Source of the DNA: Lactarius indigo
Lineage: Eukaryota > Basidiomycota > Agaricomycetes > Russulales > Russulaceae
Direction: 5' to 3'
Length of the DNA: 64,000 nucleotides
Assembly (NCBI GenBank): GCA_025766275.1
Contig: JAFKAC010000019.1
Coordinates: 806,001-870,000 of the forward strand
The position numbers and the translations under genes are program-made. Each line of letters begins with the position of its first letter. Position 1 is the first letter of the stretch. Below are positions 21,467 to 32,700 of this stretch, one piece after another. The notes under the pieces are model-generated. The model was not told where the DNA came from. It made no database searches and saw nothing but the letters and a program-made list of their open reading frames with translations.

Positions 21467-24400
21467 TCACCGAAAGTCGCGAGCCGGCCAGTCGCGTTGT
21501 TCGTCGGCGATGCGCTCCAATGCGGTGGCGTGTTCCAGACGATAGATGGCGTCGCGTCGGTCGTCCTGCGCACATTCGATCATAGCGCGGAGTTGACTCA
21601 CCCTTGCTCGGAGTCGATCCAGCTCGTAGCTGGCCGCGCGGAAGCGCGTGACCTCCGCGGTGAGCGACTCATCGTTGATACGATTGAGCGCGCGGTCGGT
21701 GATCTTGTCTGCTTCGAAGACAACCAAGTCCTCGTGCGGGTACGTGGGGCGGAGCGCGGCTGACATGTGGGGCTCGGCGTAAAAAGGCTTACCGTAGACG
21801 TGCGGTGAGCCCGGTATAACCCCCAGTATGAGGGGGTCCGCCCCTCCGATGATTTGGACGTGCGACGCGTCCCTCTCTACTCCGTCGGGCCCGGTGATGG
21901 GGTATCGAATGTAATGGGGTCGTCGGTTTGCCCGGAACCCCTCAGGCGCAATGACATGTGCGGGGTCCTCGGCGGCGGTGAACGGACGGTGATCGGCGGC
22001 GCCAGGCACGCGCACACGTCCTCGATACATGGGGGACCCGTCGGAGTGGACGAGCCAGGGTGTGATGAGGGGATTATCAGGGTCGCGTTTCGTTCGAAGG
22101 AAGGAGTGTCTCGCCGGGTAATAATCTTCGTCATCATGGCCAGCCTCAGCTGCCGCCATCGCTGCCGTCGCTCGCGCATCTCCCTCAGTCGGGCCGCCGC
22201 CGAGTCCAGCTGCTCCTTCTGCCACGCTGCCGCCACCCTCTTCCAGCCGTCCAACTCGTACTCCATCAGCGCTTGAACGCTGGTCGTTGCTCGGGAAAAC
22301 TCCGCGAACGCCGATGAGGTCGTCGCTTGGGGGGATAGCGGCGATGGGTTCACGCTCGCCGCTGTCGTTTCGGAAGACGTGGACGACAGCTCGGTCGTCG
22401 TCGGGAGCGGTCGTCGGGTCTGGGAATCTGGTGACGACGTTGATCCATTCTTGTGCGGTGATGGGCCCCTCTGCTGGTGTAAGAGGTGTCCATGGCGTGA
22501 GCTGAGTGTTGGGAACTTCGGTGTCGTCGTCCTCTGCCAAGAGGGCGCGGGCGTCTTCTGCGAGGGAGTCGAGGAGTTGCGCTTGTGTGACATGTCGTAG
22601 AGGGGAAGTGGGCATGAGAGTAGTGGTAGAGCGAAGGAAAAGGGGATGACTGTCCTCTGTCCGAGCGACTCCCACTTTATCTCTTTTACCGTGGGTTTGC
22701 GCTTCCTGATACAGACGGAGCGCTTCCGGCGCAAAGACGTCGTCTTTGTTGACCCACTGGTTCTCCGAGTCTGGATACCCCTTCCATTTGATCAGGTATT
22801 GGAGGCGTCTTCCTCTGCCGAAATGCCGAGTGTCTAGAATGGCCTCGACCTCGTATTCTTCTTCCCCATCTATCAGCTCGGGTGGCGGTCGTGTGAAGTT
22901 CTCTCCGTGTAAGGAGGTTTGCTTGTACGGTGTGAGAAGATCGATATGGAACACTGGGTGGATGCTCCACTGTGTGGGAAGTTCCAATCGATAGTTGTAA
23001 GGGGACATCACCTGTACCACCCGAAAGGGTCCGTGGCGTCGCGCCGCTAACTTCGCCGTAGGCTGATTGGTTCGGAGATGTTTGCCCTCGAGCCACACGA
23101 GGTCGTTGATGTTGAACTTGGGCGTATCTTTGTTACGCACCCATGACTCTTGCGCCTTCTTTATGAGGCGTTGGGCGTTGTCCCTAGCTTCTTTTAGCTG
23201 TGTCAGTCGCGCGGTCGCGAGGGGAATGGGAGATGGCTTATCCGTCCAGTCCGCTTGCGGGTTATACCCCATCAGAAGCTGGAACGGTGACTCTTTGGTG
23301 TGTTCATGTGGCCAGTTATTGTGCGCGAATTCGGCGATTGGTAGATAAGCTTCCCAGTTGTCTTGCCGCTCATTTACCCAGAAGCGTAAGTATTGTTCCA
23401 GCCACTGGTTAGTCCGTTCGGACTGTCCATCAGTGCGTGGATGATATGCGGTTGATATGTTTTGTTGAATTCCTAGAATGCGGCACACTTCTCTGGTAAA
23501 TTTGGACGTAAAGCGGGGGTCGCGGTCGCTTATTATCTTGCGCGGCAACCCGAAACGTTTGAACACCTGGGCGACGTACAGAGTCGCCGTTTCTTCTGCG
23601 GTGATTTCCTCTCGACACGGGATAAAGATGGAGGCCTTGCTGCAGTCGTGGTCAGTGACAGTTAGTATACTGTCGTACCCTTTGGAGACGGGGAGTTTGG
23701 TGATGAAGTCTACTGCCACCGTGTGGAATGGCATAGCCTCTAGTATTGGCGTGATGGGGTGCAGCGCAGCTCGTATGGGCCTCGTGTTGACTTTATTTCT
23801 TTGGCATTCTGCGCAGCCTTGCACGTATTCATACACGTCCCTTCGAAGTCGTGGCCACCAGTAGTGCCTCTCCAGGATGCGTTGAGTTTTCGCAATCCCC
23901 GGATGGCCATGTATTGGCAAGTCGTGGTGGTCGTGTATCAGTACGCGTTGAGTCGATGCTGGCCCCGTGATTACGAACCTGCCGTCCTTGTACCATTCTC
24001 CTTGTATTTTCTTGAGGTGATAAGGGTCGACCCATATCTTGATCACCTCCTCATCTTGCTGGTGGCGTGGTTGTAGTAAATTTGGGTTTGCAACAAAGGT
24101 CCGTGCGGTGTTAAGGGTTCGTACGAAGACTTCGGGGGGTAGAACCACTACCTCGCTGTTATCCTCGACACCCTGGTCGTAATCCGGTCGTCTCGACAGT
24201 GCGTCTGCCCGTCCGTTGTTCTTTCCTTTAATGTGGTGAATCTCGAAGTCGTATTCGGAAAGTTCGAGTACTTCCCTGGCGACTCGCCTGCTGATTTTCT
24301 GCGGTGACTTCCAATATTGCAGGTTTAGATGGTCCGAGTAGATTTTAATCTTGTGGGGGGCGCCTGTGAGGAGTGGTCGCCAGTTCCGCAGGGCCTTAAC

Positions 24401-26194
24401 TATTGCGAGCAACTCTAGGTCGTAGATGTCGTAGTTTCTCTCGGCTTCGGAAAGCGTCGCCGAGTAGTAGCCTATAGGATGTCGCTTGCCGTCAGATTTC
24501 TTTTGTAGTAATACGGCTCCCACCGCATAGCCCGAAGCATCTACTTCCAACTCGAATGGATCTTGAAGAACGGGGTGTGCTAGCACAGGTTCCTCCGTTA
24601 CGAGGCGTTTTAGGGTGTTGAACGCCCTTTCTTCTTCTTCGGTCCATCGCCATTCTTTGTCCTTTCGTGTGAGTTTCGTGAGCGGCTTGGCGTGAGTTGC
24701 GAAGCCGCGGATAAAAAGTCTGTAAAAGTTACAGAAGCCGAGGAAAGAGCGGACATCCTTGACTTTCGTCGGTGTTGGCCAGTCCTTGATGCCTTGGACT
24801 TTTACAGGGTCCATTCGGGTCACCCCCCTTTCAAGGATTACCCCCAGGTAATCCATCCGCGGTTGATGGAACAGGCATTTCTCGAGCTTGAAGTAGAGGT
24901 CGTGCTCCTCTGCGACTCGTAAAACATCGCGGACGGCGTTCACGTGGGCCGCTAGATCGTGATCGAAATGAGTAGCAATTCCGATGTCGTCCATGTAGAC
25001 ACGTATGGTAGTGCCCAGCCGTTCGTGTTTCGCTATCGTGTCGCGATAGATGTGGTTCATCATAGCCTGAAAGGTAGCGGGGGAATTAGTGAGTCCGAAG
25101 AACATAACCGTGGGTTCGAAAAGGCCGAATTTGGTCTTGAACGCTGCCTTCTCCTGATCGCCATCACGAATGCGTATGTTATTGTAACCCCATCGGATGT
25201 CGAGTTTTGTGTAGATATGGGCATTACTGAGGTCGAGGACAAGGTCTTGTATCAGTGGCAGCGGGTACTGATTTCGGATAGTGTGGGAGTTAATGACCCG
25301 ATAGTCCTGTACCGGGCGTAGTTTTCCATCCTTCTTTTTAATGAAAAAGAAGGAGGATGCGTACGGGGAGATGGAAGGGCGTAGGTATCCCTGCTTCAGT
25401 TTTTCTTCTAGGAACTCTTTGAGTTCACCTTCTTCTTTTTGAGTCATGGGATAGATTTTGCAGTCAATAGCGGCTGGCGCGGATGGTTTGAAGTCTATTG
25501 CGTGATCCCACGGTCTCGCCGGGGGAAAGCGGTGTGAGGCTTGCTCGTTAAAAAGCTTGCTGAACATAGCGTATTCTTGGGGGAGCACTGCTGCCGTCTG
25601 TTGTTGTTTCGCTTGTATGGCCAATTCCGTCGCGGTGGTGGCCCTAGCGAACGTCTCTTCCTCCAGTTCCCGCATAATGTCGTCCTTTTCGGTCACAATG
25701 AGTGCTCGAATAGTCGTCGTGGATAGTAGTGCCTCAGTGGTTGCCAGTACTACTGGCTGCATGTCGGGGTGCATGGTGGCAGTGGCCCAGCTGATCGTTG
25801 GTTCGAACACGCTCAGCCACGGATAACCTAGTACCATGTCCTCGCTTCCAAGATCGGTGACCAGGAAGGTCATTCATTTTATCTGTCCCCGTGTTTTCAC
25901 TTCTAGGTTAACGTAATGAGTGATCAACCCAGCTTTGTTTTCCGTATTGTCTATATTCCATATTTTGCGGGGCGTGTCTAGGGGCTGTATTTGGATGTCG
26001 GCCCGTTTCGCCAGACTAGGTCGTATAAAGTTGTCGGTTGCGCCAGAGTCGACTAGCGCATTTGTTTCAGTCGTTTGGTAATTTGTACGGACAGTCACTG
26101 GAATTCGCATAGATCGATAGCGCGTTGTCACAATTACAGAATTACATTGAAGAGCCCTCACCCAGACTGACGGGTTCAGGCGTCCCGAAAACCC
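21467..26194 (-). pseudogene. Pol of element B, one stop codon from intact
   Basis: Opens at the frameshift site (26188-26194) as GGFSGRLNPSVWVRALQCN. Protease: ALVDSGATDNF near 26050. TGA at 25874-25876 interrupts just before MTFLVTDLGSEDMVLGYPWL; related copies have Arg or Lys-Glu there. From 25873 a 1468-residue frame runs to 21467. It contains RT with VYMDDIG (about 24988-24999), RNase H (ELEVDASG, about 24530-24550), integrase HHCC finger (HH..CAECQRNK, 23805-23935), integrase core Asp, Asp, Glu (23698-23716, 23510-23530, 23408-23425), a chromodomain (about 22746-22860) and a 360-residue C-terminal extension rich in charged residues. The extension ends in a predicted coiled coil (RVSQLRAMIECAQDDRRDAI). 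A standard chromovirus Pol ends soon after the chromodomain. Confidence 0.92.
26167..26194 (-). promoter_or_regulatory. predicted -1 frameshift signal, element B
   Basis: Minus strand G GGT TTT (26194-26188) in gag phase, spacer CGGGAC, then a hairpin GCCT..ACCCG / TGGGT..GGGC whose arms extend below 26167. One A-C pairing position of the other elements is a G-T pair here, so pairing is kept. Confidence 0.55.
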
Positions 26195-28262
26195 TCCTTT
26201 CCCCACAAATCTTGAAGTATGAGGTCTTTTACCTCGTCCGTGCTGTTGGCTACCTGCGTGAGCCATTCCTTTGCCTGCTCTCCGGCCGTCTTGGTGCTTG
26301 CTGCGTTGATATGGGGCGCGGGTGTTACGCTTGGTGCCGGCGACATGTATCCCGGCAGCGATGGTGCATATTGTGAGGGTGCGTATTGTGATACGGGTCC
26401 TTGGGGGTACCCGGCTGTTTCGGTCATGCGACTACTGGTCGAAGTAGCCGGCCATTGTTGCTGGGCGCGTGGGTGTGGACAGTTTCGTGAGAGGTGCCCT
26501 GGGGTGTGACAATTATAGCAAAGGACGTTCCTTAAGTCCCTTCGTGAACCTCCTCTTCCTCGCCCTCTGGCTCCTGGTCCCCCTCGCGGTGGGAATGGCG
26601 GCGCGGGCCAGTTGTGATGTGGCAGTTTGTTGAAGTCGATGTCTTCAGACCCAGCCAACCTCACCTTGGCGCGATCGGCTGAGGTGTCCATGGCCCATGG
26701 ATTGGTCTGTGGTAGGTTCTGCGGAACTGCCCATCCCGCGTTGCCGCTTTGCTTCTTCGGCTGCGTTGTGTTTTTGTACTCATTGAGCCTCGCTTTGAGG
26801 TGTATGTAATTCTTTTGTCGCTTGAGGACGGCTCTCTTCCAGTCGTCGAATGTCACCGGGTCGTCGAATTGGAATGCGTTTTTGAAGAGTTCCTTGGGTA
26901 ACCCCGACGTAAAGAGGTCGATGGTTTGCGGTTCATTGAGGCGGTAATGAGCTTTCCGCGCAAGCTGTTCAAAGTCGTGACATACTTGTCAACGTCCTCT
27001 CCTATCATTCTAAACCCTTTTCGTAGTATGGCCTGGGCTTGTTCTCGTTCTAACGTATTTTCGAAGCGTTGGCTGAAGCCGTCGGCAACGGCTTCCCAGA
27101 GCGCCGGGGTGTAAGGACTGATTCCTCGTTGTATCTGTCGATTGAGCCAGTTCAGGAAGGACAATACCCATTCGCTGACTGCTCCGCCTTTGATGTAGGA
27201 CAGGAATAGGAGGCATCTCCTATAGTCGTTCCGCATGATGGGGGCGTCCAAGTTCATGCCCCAATAGACGTGCCACTGTGTTAAGAATTGGTCTATTTTG
27301 AGTCTGTCTCCGTCAAAAACTGAAGGTGGCTCGCCGGTGAGTTTCTCGTTATGATGTCTTCCTCCTCTTCCTCCGGCGTCGCCTTCGCCGCCTTCTCCTC
27401 CGTCGCCCCCACCGCCTCCGCCTCCTTCTGGCGGTCCGCCGAGTGGTCTGCGCGGTGGCTCAGTTCGTCGTAGGTCGAAGGGGATTCCTCCCCCCGGTGG
27501 TGGTGGCGGGTCTCCATCAGGTCCTCCTATTCCTGGAGGTAACTCCAGAGCGATGGGTCTCCCTGACGGTGGGTCTCCTCTGTCAGACCCTATGGCTCGG
27601 AATATTGCGGCGTCGTCGGCCGTCATCCGTCTTCCGGTTTCTGGGTTGATAGGCAAAAGCGCCTCCCTTGCTTCTGCTCGTATAGCCCGTGATTCTTCAA
27701 GCGCCACTTCTTCCATGGCCTGGGTGATAGTTGCCATGATGGCTGGCGATCGAATGTGAATTGGTTCTGGTTCTGTGATATGGGCGGACTCAGCTCGTTC
27801 GAGAAGGAGGTCTTGTATTGCTCCTCCGCTGGTTTCTGTTTGGGCTGGTTCTCGTCCTTCGCTCTCTTCTTGGCTTTGCTCTCCTTCTTCTTCTTCTCCT
27901 TCGGACACTACTTCTCCGGTAGAATGTTCTCTTACCTGCCCGTCAATAGGGCCCCAGTCGGCTCGGCTATTGAGTTCTCGTGCGTCGATATCACAGCGAT
28001 ATCTGGGCCCTGCTGGTCGTATTGCGTCCCACTGAGAGTCTATGGGGTTCCACGTAACTTCTACCCAGCAAAAATGGTCGAAGTTGAACTCAACTGGGCG
28101 GAACCTAGTAGGTCCGTTGAATTCCACAAAATATCCGGTTTCTTCTTGTCTGTCCCTCCAACTAGCAGCTTGTAGAAAGCGCGTGGGGACGTTCCGTTCT
28201 CCTCTTCTTTGGATTGAGTATGGACGGAAATTCGTCCACTGATCTCTTGTTGTTACGGCCAC
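26176..28262 (-). pseudogene. Gag of element B with one frameshift
   Basis: N-terminal TTRDQWTNFRPYSIQRRGER, a Gly/Pro-rich hinge, a capsid region (FLTQWHVYWGMNLDAPIMRN, AILRKGFRMIGEDVDKYV) and a zinc knuckle, CYNCHTPGHLSRNC. A 1-nt deletion near 26971-26979 breaks the frame after DKYVT. The expected FEQLARKAHYRLNEPQTIDL and the rest lie in the next frame and run to EGFRDA and stop at 26176. The frame opens with GTG (28262) in a good context (ACCATCGTGG) where E has ATG. Confidence 0.85.
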
Positions 28263-28268
28263 GATGGT

Positions 28269-28279
28269 ATCTTGGTCTT
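28269..28279 (-). promoter_or_regulatory. primer-binding site of element B, self-complementary
   Basis: On the minus strand AAGACCAAGAT lies 2 nt from the 5' LTR. Its complement ATCTTGGTCTT is in the LTR at 28508-28518, downstream of TATTTATAC. Confidence 0.7.
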
Positions 28280-28281
28280 AA

Positions 28282-28791
28282 TGTAACGTCGCCACGACGT
28301 TAGCTCGACTTGAGCACGGATAGCGGTAACAACTTAGCGGTATAGCGATCCTATCGACCTGAAGACACGGAGGTCCAAGCCTTCGCCCGAGTGAATACAC
28401 GAAGGTACACCGGCGAATTGAATGTCCTTAATTACGAACGGAGTCGGGCAGCTGCTTCTGAGGCAAGGCGAAGAAAGAGAAAGAAGGAAAACAAGTGGCG
28501 ATTCAAGAAGACCAAGATGGCGTATCTTGGTCTTTGGAAGCCGGTATAAATACAAGTCAAGCAGGCTTACAAGCGCTGCCTATGAGTCACAGTGTAGTAG
28601 CGTCCAACGTGTCGCGTAAGTATCTCAATCCAAGTACCACTACTACCAGTATTAGTGGCGTCGGGCATCAGTCAGCTATCATACCGTATCTCCTATCACA
28701 CTACCGTATCACCGTGAGTAAGTCCGCGACTAATCTACCTTACAGCCGTAATCGCAACCGGTACAGTAAGGGTCCGAGTCGAAACGTAACA
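28282..28791 (-). repeat. 5' LTR of element B
   Basis: 510 bp, TGTTACG..ACGTTACA on the minus strand. Confidence 0.95.
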
Positions 28792-28966
28792 ACCATTCTA
28801 TACTTCTCCGCGCTCCTATCTACTAGGAGACTGCTAGTATCTTTGTCAACTAGGGAACGCCTTGGCTGCATTTGCCTCTCCCGTAAGTTGGCTGACGACC
28901 TGGGGCATTGTGTTCCCACAGAACTGTCCAAGTCGGACGCTATGGACGTACAACCGTAACAAGGAG

Positions 28967-29221
28967 GAGGACCTCCATCCAGAGGACCCAGATTCGGAGG
29001 ATTCCCTGGAGGATTTCCAGGAGGACCACCAGGAGGAGGACACCCTGGAGGGGGACTACCAGGTGCAGGTCCTATCACTCCTCTCCCAAGTAACAAATTA
29101 GCTGGTGAAGCACCGACAGTATTCGATGGAGAACGCGCAAAAGTCGAAGCGTTCCTCACTCAATGGCACGTTTACTGGGGCATGAATGCAGACGAAGGCA
29201 TCATGGCGACCCCATACCGAC
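28967..29221 (+). pseudogene. Gag of element E, middle segment
   Basis: Continues the frame cut at 20291: a Gly/Pro-rich stretch, then APTVFDGERAKVEAFLTQWH and WGMNADEGIMATPYR. It is cut by element C at 29221 and resumes at 37030. Confidence 0.85.
29217..29221 (+). repeat. target-site duplication of element C (left copy)
   Basis: CCGAC, repeated at 37025-37029. Confidence 0.92.
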
Positions 29222-29728
29222 TGTTACGCTCCACCGGCGTTAGTCCGACTTGGACTCGAAAGAGGCGTAATTGACTTAGCGAAAGTCAGGCGAATGGGGA
29301 CCACGTGTCAACCCAACGCAAGGTGAACAGGGGCACACCGGCACACACTGCACCTAAAGGTAGAGAAGGCGGTTCCTTGGTGAACCAGAGTGGAAGTACA
29401 CTTAGTCCGAGACTAAGGCAGACAAGAGACGAGTCAAGTGGTGGATTGAAGAAGACCAAGATGGGGACTCTTGGTCTTCTGAGTCAACTACTTATACAGA
29501 TACGCGCGGGCTTTAAAGTGCCACTGGAATGGTAAGTAACCAATAGCGTAACTAGCTCGAACCCTAGTACAGCTATCCTAGGAATGAGTCATACATGAGT
29601 CACAATCACATGCGAACTACTATGCTGACTGATACGATGTAAGAGTCCATGACTAATATCAGTACCGGACCGTAGTCATAACCGGTCGTGAGTCGTGAAT
29701 AAGGGGTCATCAAGTCCGTACCGTAACA
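29222..29728 (-). repeat. 3' LTR of element C
   Basis: 507 bp, TGTTACGG..GAGCGTAACA on the minus strand. Confidence 0.95.
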
Positions 29729-29760
29729 TCACCCCCTTTTCAGGAGTGAGGCCCACCTCA

Positions 29761-32700
29761 CTAGTCCGCTACCGATTCTTGCCTCATCCGCTCCGCTTTG
29801 TCTTCCATCCTTGCTAATATGTTAGCCCTTTCAAGACGATAAAGACTGTCCTTCTTGTCCTGAACCACCATCTCCTTATCCAGCTGCAATTGCCGGATTC
29901 GCCGCTCCAGCTGGTCTTCGACGAAGGCGAACTGTCGGAACTGACGTAATTCTTGAGTAAGGGTGACATCCCCGATGCGCATAAGCAGCAAGTCTGTGGG
30001 GTGTCGATCGCGGAGCATGAAATACTCCTCATGTGGGATGAAAGCACGGTTGTTTTTGGGGAGATGGGGAGTGGCATAGAGGGGTTTACTGTACAAGAAA
30101 CCAGATCCCGGAGCTAATCCGAGAACGAAGGGGTCTCCTCCTCAGATAACCTGTACGTGGGATGCTTGTACCGTCGGTCCATTGGGGAGTTTGATCGGGA
30201 ACGGAATGTAATCGGGTCCTCGATTGACCCGGAACCCTTCAGGGACAACGGCCCTGGTTGCTGGGTCTCGTTCCCCCATTGGTGTATAACGAGCCGCTTG
30301 TGCCACAGCGACTCGTCCTCAGTGTAAAGGCCCCCCCGCTGCGTCGACGAGGTAGGGTGTGGCGGCTGGATCTTCAGCGTAGAATTCATGGTTAAGGAAT
30401 GCGTGCCTGATGGGGTAATGGTCTCCAAGCTCGTCTTCATCCTCATCTTCGTCCAGTACTCTCTCCGCTCCTTCATCATCTGGCGTCGGCAGGCGGCAAT
30501 ATGCAGTTGCTCCTGCTGCCACCGCGCCGCCGTCTCCTTCCATTCTTGTTCGTATTTCTTCATGGCGTCGGGTGGCTTCACCGCGCGGGACAGCTGCTTG
30601 AAGCCGAAAAAGCTCGTCTTTGGTGATGAAGGCTTCAGGCTCACCGGTGTCGGGGTTTGTGAGGGCGTACATTGGCGGAGGTGCTGGTTGAGTTGTTGCT
30701 GGATCGTCGTCGACAGTTCCCTGTAGGGGCAGAGGGAATCGTTGCAATGTCTGGTGCAGTTCTTCACCAGTGATAGGGCCGTCTTCCTCATGCTGCATGG
30801 AGGTACGGCTTCCATCTGTAGTTCCAGCGGTTGCGGTGTTGTTGGTGGAGTCGGGGTTAACAAGCGTGGCGGAGGAGTTGTTGACGAGGGTAGAGAGGAG
30901 TGTGAGCTGGTCATTGCGTCGAGTAGAGGACATGGAGTGAATGGGAGATGGGGACTTATCGCGACAGGAGGTCATCCTTATATGTGTTTCTCTGTCGGGG
31001 TTGGAATGTTTGAACTCCCGAACGGCTTCGTCGGCAAAGACGTCATCCTTATCTACCCATTGATTATCGGAATCTGGGTATCCTTTCCATTTGACAAGGT
31101 ACTGGAGTCGACGTCTTCTGCCGAATCGCCGAGAGTCTAGAATCTTCTCAACTTCGTATTCTTCCTCGTTATCGACCAAATCAGGTGGTGGGCACTGATA
31201 GTTTGGTCCGTGCGTGGGTGTCTCGCGATAAGGTGTGAGAAGATCTATGTGGAACACGTCATGGATGCTCCACTGCGTGGGAAGCTCGAGTCGATAGTTG
31301 ACAGGGGACATCACCTGGGTGACCTTAAATGGTCCGTGTCGCTTGGCCACTAGTTTTGCGGTTGGTTGGTGGGTGCGTAAGTGGCGCCCTTCAAGCCATA
31401 TGAGGTCTCCTTCCTTGAATTTGGGCGTATCTTTGTGTTTAACCCATGACTTTTGCGCCCGGAGCATACACGAGAAGGCACGCTGTCGTGCCTGCTTGAA
31501 CTGGTCTAGTCGCAGGGATACTTGTGGGATAGGGGAAGGCCTATCGGTCCAATCAGCGCGAGGGTTAAACCCAGATAAGAGGAAGAAGGGAGACTCCCGC
31601 GTGGTTTCGTTAGGCCAGTTGTTGTGCGTGAATTCTGCCATTGGTAGATAACAGACCCAATCGTCTTGTCGTTCATTTACCCAAAAGCGGAGGTATTGTT
31701 CCAGCCACTGATTTGTTCGTTCTGATTGGCCATCGGTCCTGGGATGATAGGCGGTTGAGATGTTTTGGCTGATGCCCAGGATTTTGCATATCTCCCGCAT
31801 GAATTTTGATGCGAAGCGGGGGTCTCGATCACTGATGACACGCGAGGGGAGTCCAAATCGGGGGAAGACGTGAGAGACGTACAGGGCAGCCGTTCCTTCG
31901 GCGGTTATTTCTTCATTGCAGGGGATGAAGACAGCCGCTTTAGTGCAGTCGTGGTCTGTTACGGTGAGGATAGAATCGTAGCCACGGGACATGGGAAGTT
32001 TGGTAATGAAGTCCACCGTGATAGTCTCAAATGGTAGGGCTTCCGGCTTGGGGTAGATGGGTTGCAGCGGCGCTCTGATGGGTCAGAGGTTGACTTTGTG
32101 CCGTTGGCACTCGGCACAGCCTTTGACGTAATCCATAACGTCGTTTTTCATTTGTGGCCACCAGTAGTGCTGTTCCGTGAGTTGGAGGGTGCGTTTGATA
32201 CCAGGGTGTCCATAGACAGGGGAGTCATGGTGAGCGGCAATGATGGTGCGTTTGTCATGGATGCCACCCGTGACCACTCGGCGTCCGTCTTTGTACCATG
32301 TCCCTTCAATGTCTTTTAGTTTATGAGCATCGACCCACGGTTTCAACTTAGCTGTATCTTGTTCATAAATAGGGTGTTCGGGGGTCATTTCTACTGGCAG
32401 GATCTCAGGCCTCCAGTGTGGGTGTTGCGGTTCTTCCAGTGTAGCAGCGCGTACAAATACGCTTTCCGGTAATACCGTCACTCCTTCGTTGTCATTTTCT
32501 CCCTGGTCGTAGTCCAGTCTTCGTGATAGCGCATCAGTGCGTCCGTTGGAAGTGCCTTTGATGTGGTGAATCTCAAAATCATATTCTGAGAGTTCGAGCA
32601 CTTCCCTGGCTACTCGCCTACTGATCTTTTGTGGCGATTTCCAATACTGCAGGTTGAGATGGTCGGAGAACACTTTGATCTTGTGAGGGGAGCCCGCTAG

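Larger units (their letters stand above)
20926..28791 (-). mobile_element. Gypsy (chromovirus) LTR retrotransposon B, very young
   Basis: 7866 bp with two 510 bp LTRs in which only one difference was seen by eye (G at about 21333, A at about 28680), flanked by ACCAT. The minus-strand coding region is nearly intact: one 1-nt frameshift in gag and one TGA in the protease region. The polypurine tract (AAAGAAGAGGGTGA on the minus strand) lies at 21436-21449, next to the 3' LTR. This is the most recent insertion in the window and could have been mobilised in trans recently. Confidence 0.95.
20292..28961 (+). mobile_element. solo LTR F, split by element B
   Basis: The LTR begins TGTTACGGTTCTACC at 20292 and ends CCGTAACA at 28961, flanked by AGGAG on both sides (20287-20291 and 28962-28966). 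With element B and one copy of its target duplication removed the LTR is about 799 bp. It has no internal region, so the element was lost by LTR-LTR recombination before B landed in it. GGTATAAGTAGGG near 20770 indicates + orientation. Short frames in it (such as one ending near 20386) are read-through from gag and not genes. Confidence 0.85.

Noticed and set aside
21497..25826. Plus-strand ORFs inside element B
   Set aside because: Antisense shadows of the 1468-residue Pol frame.
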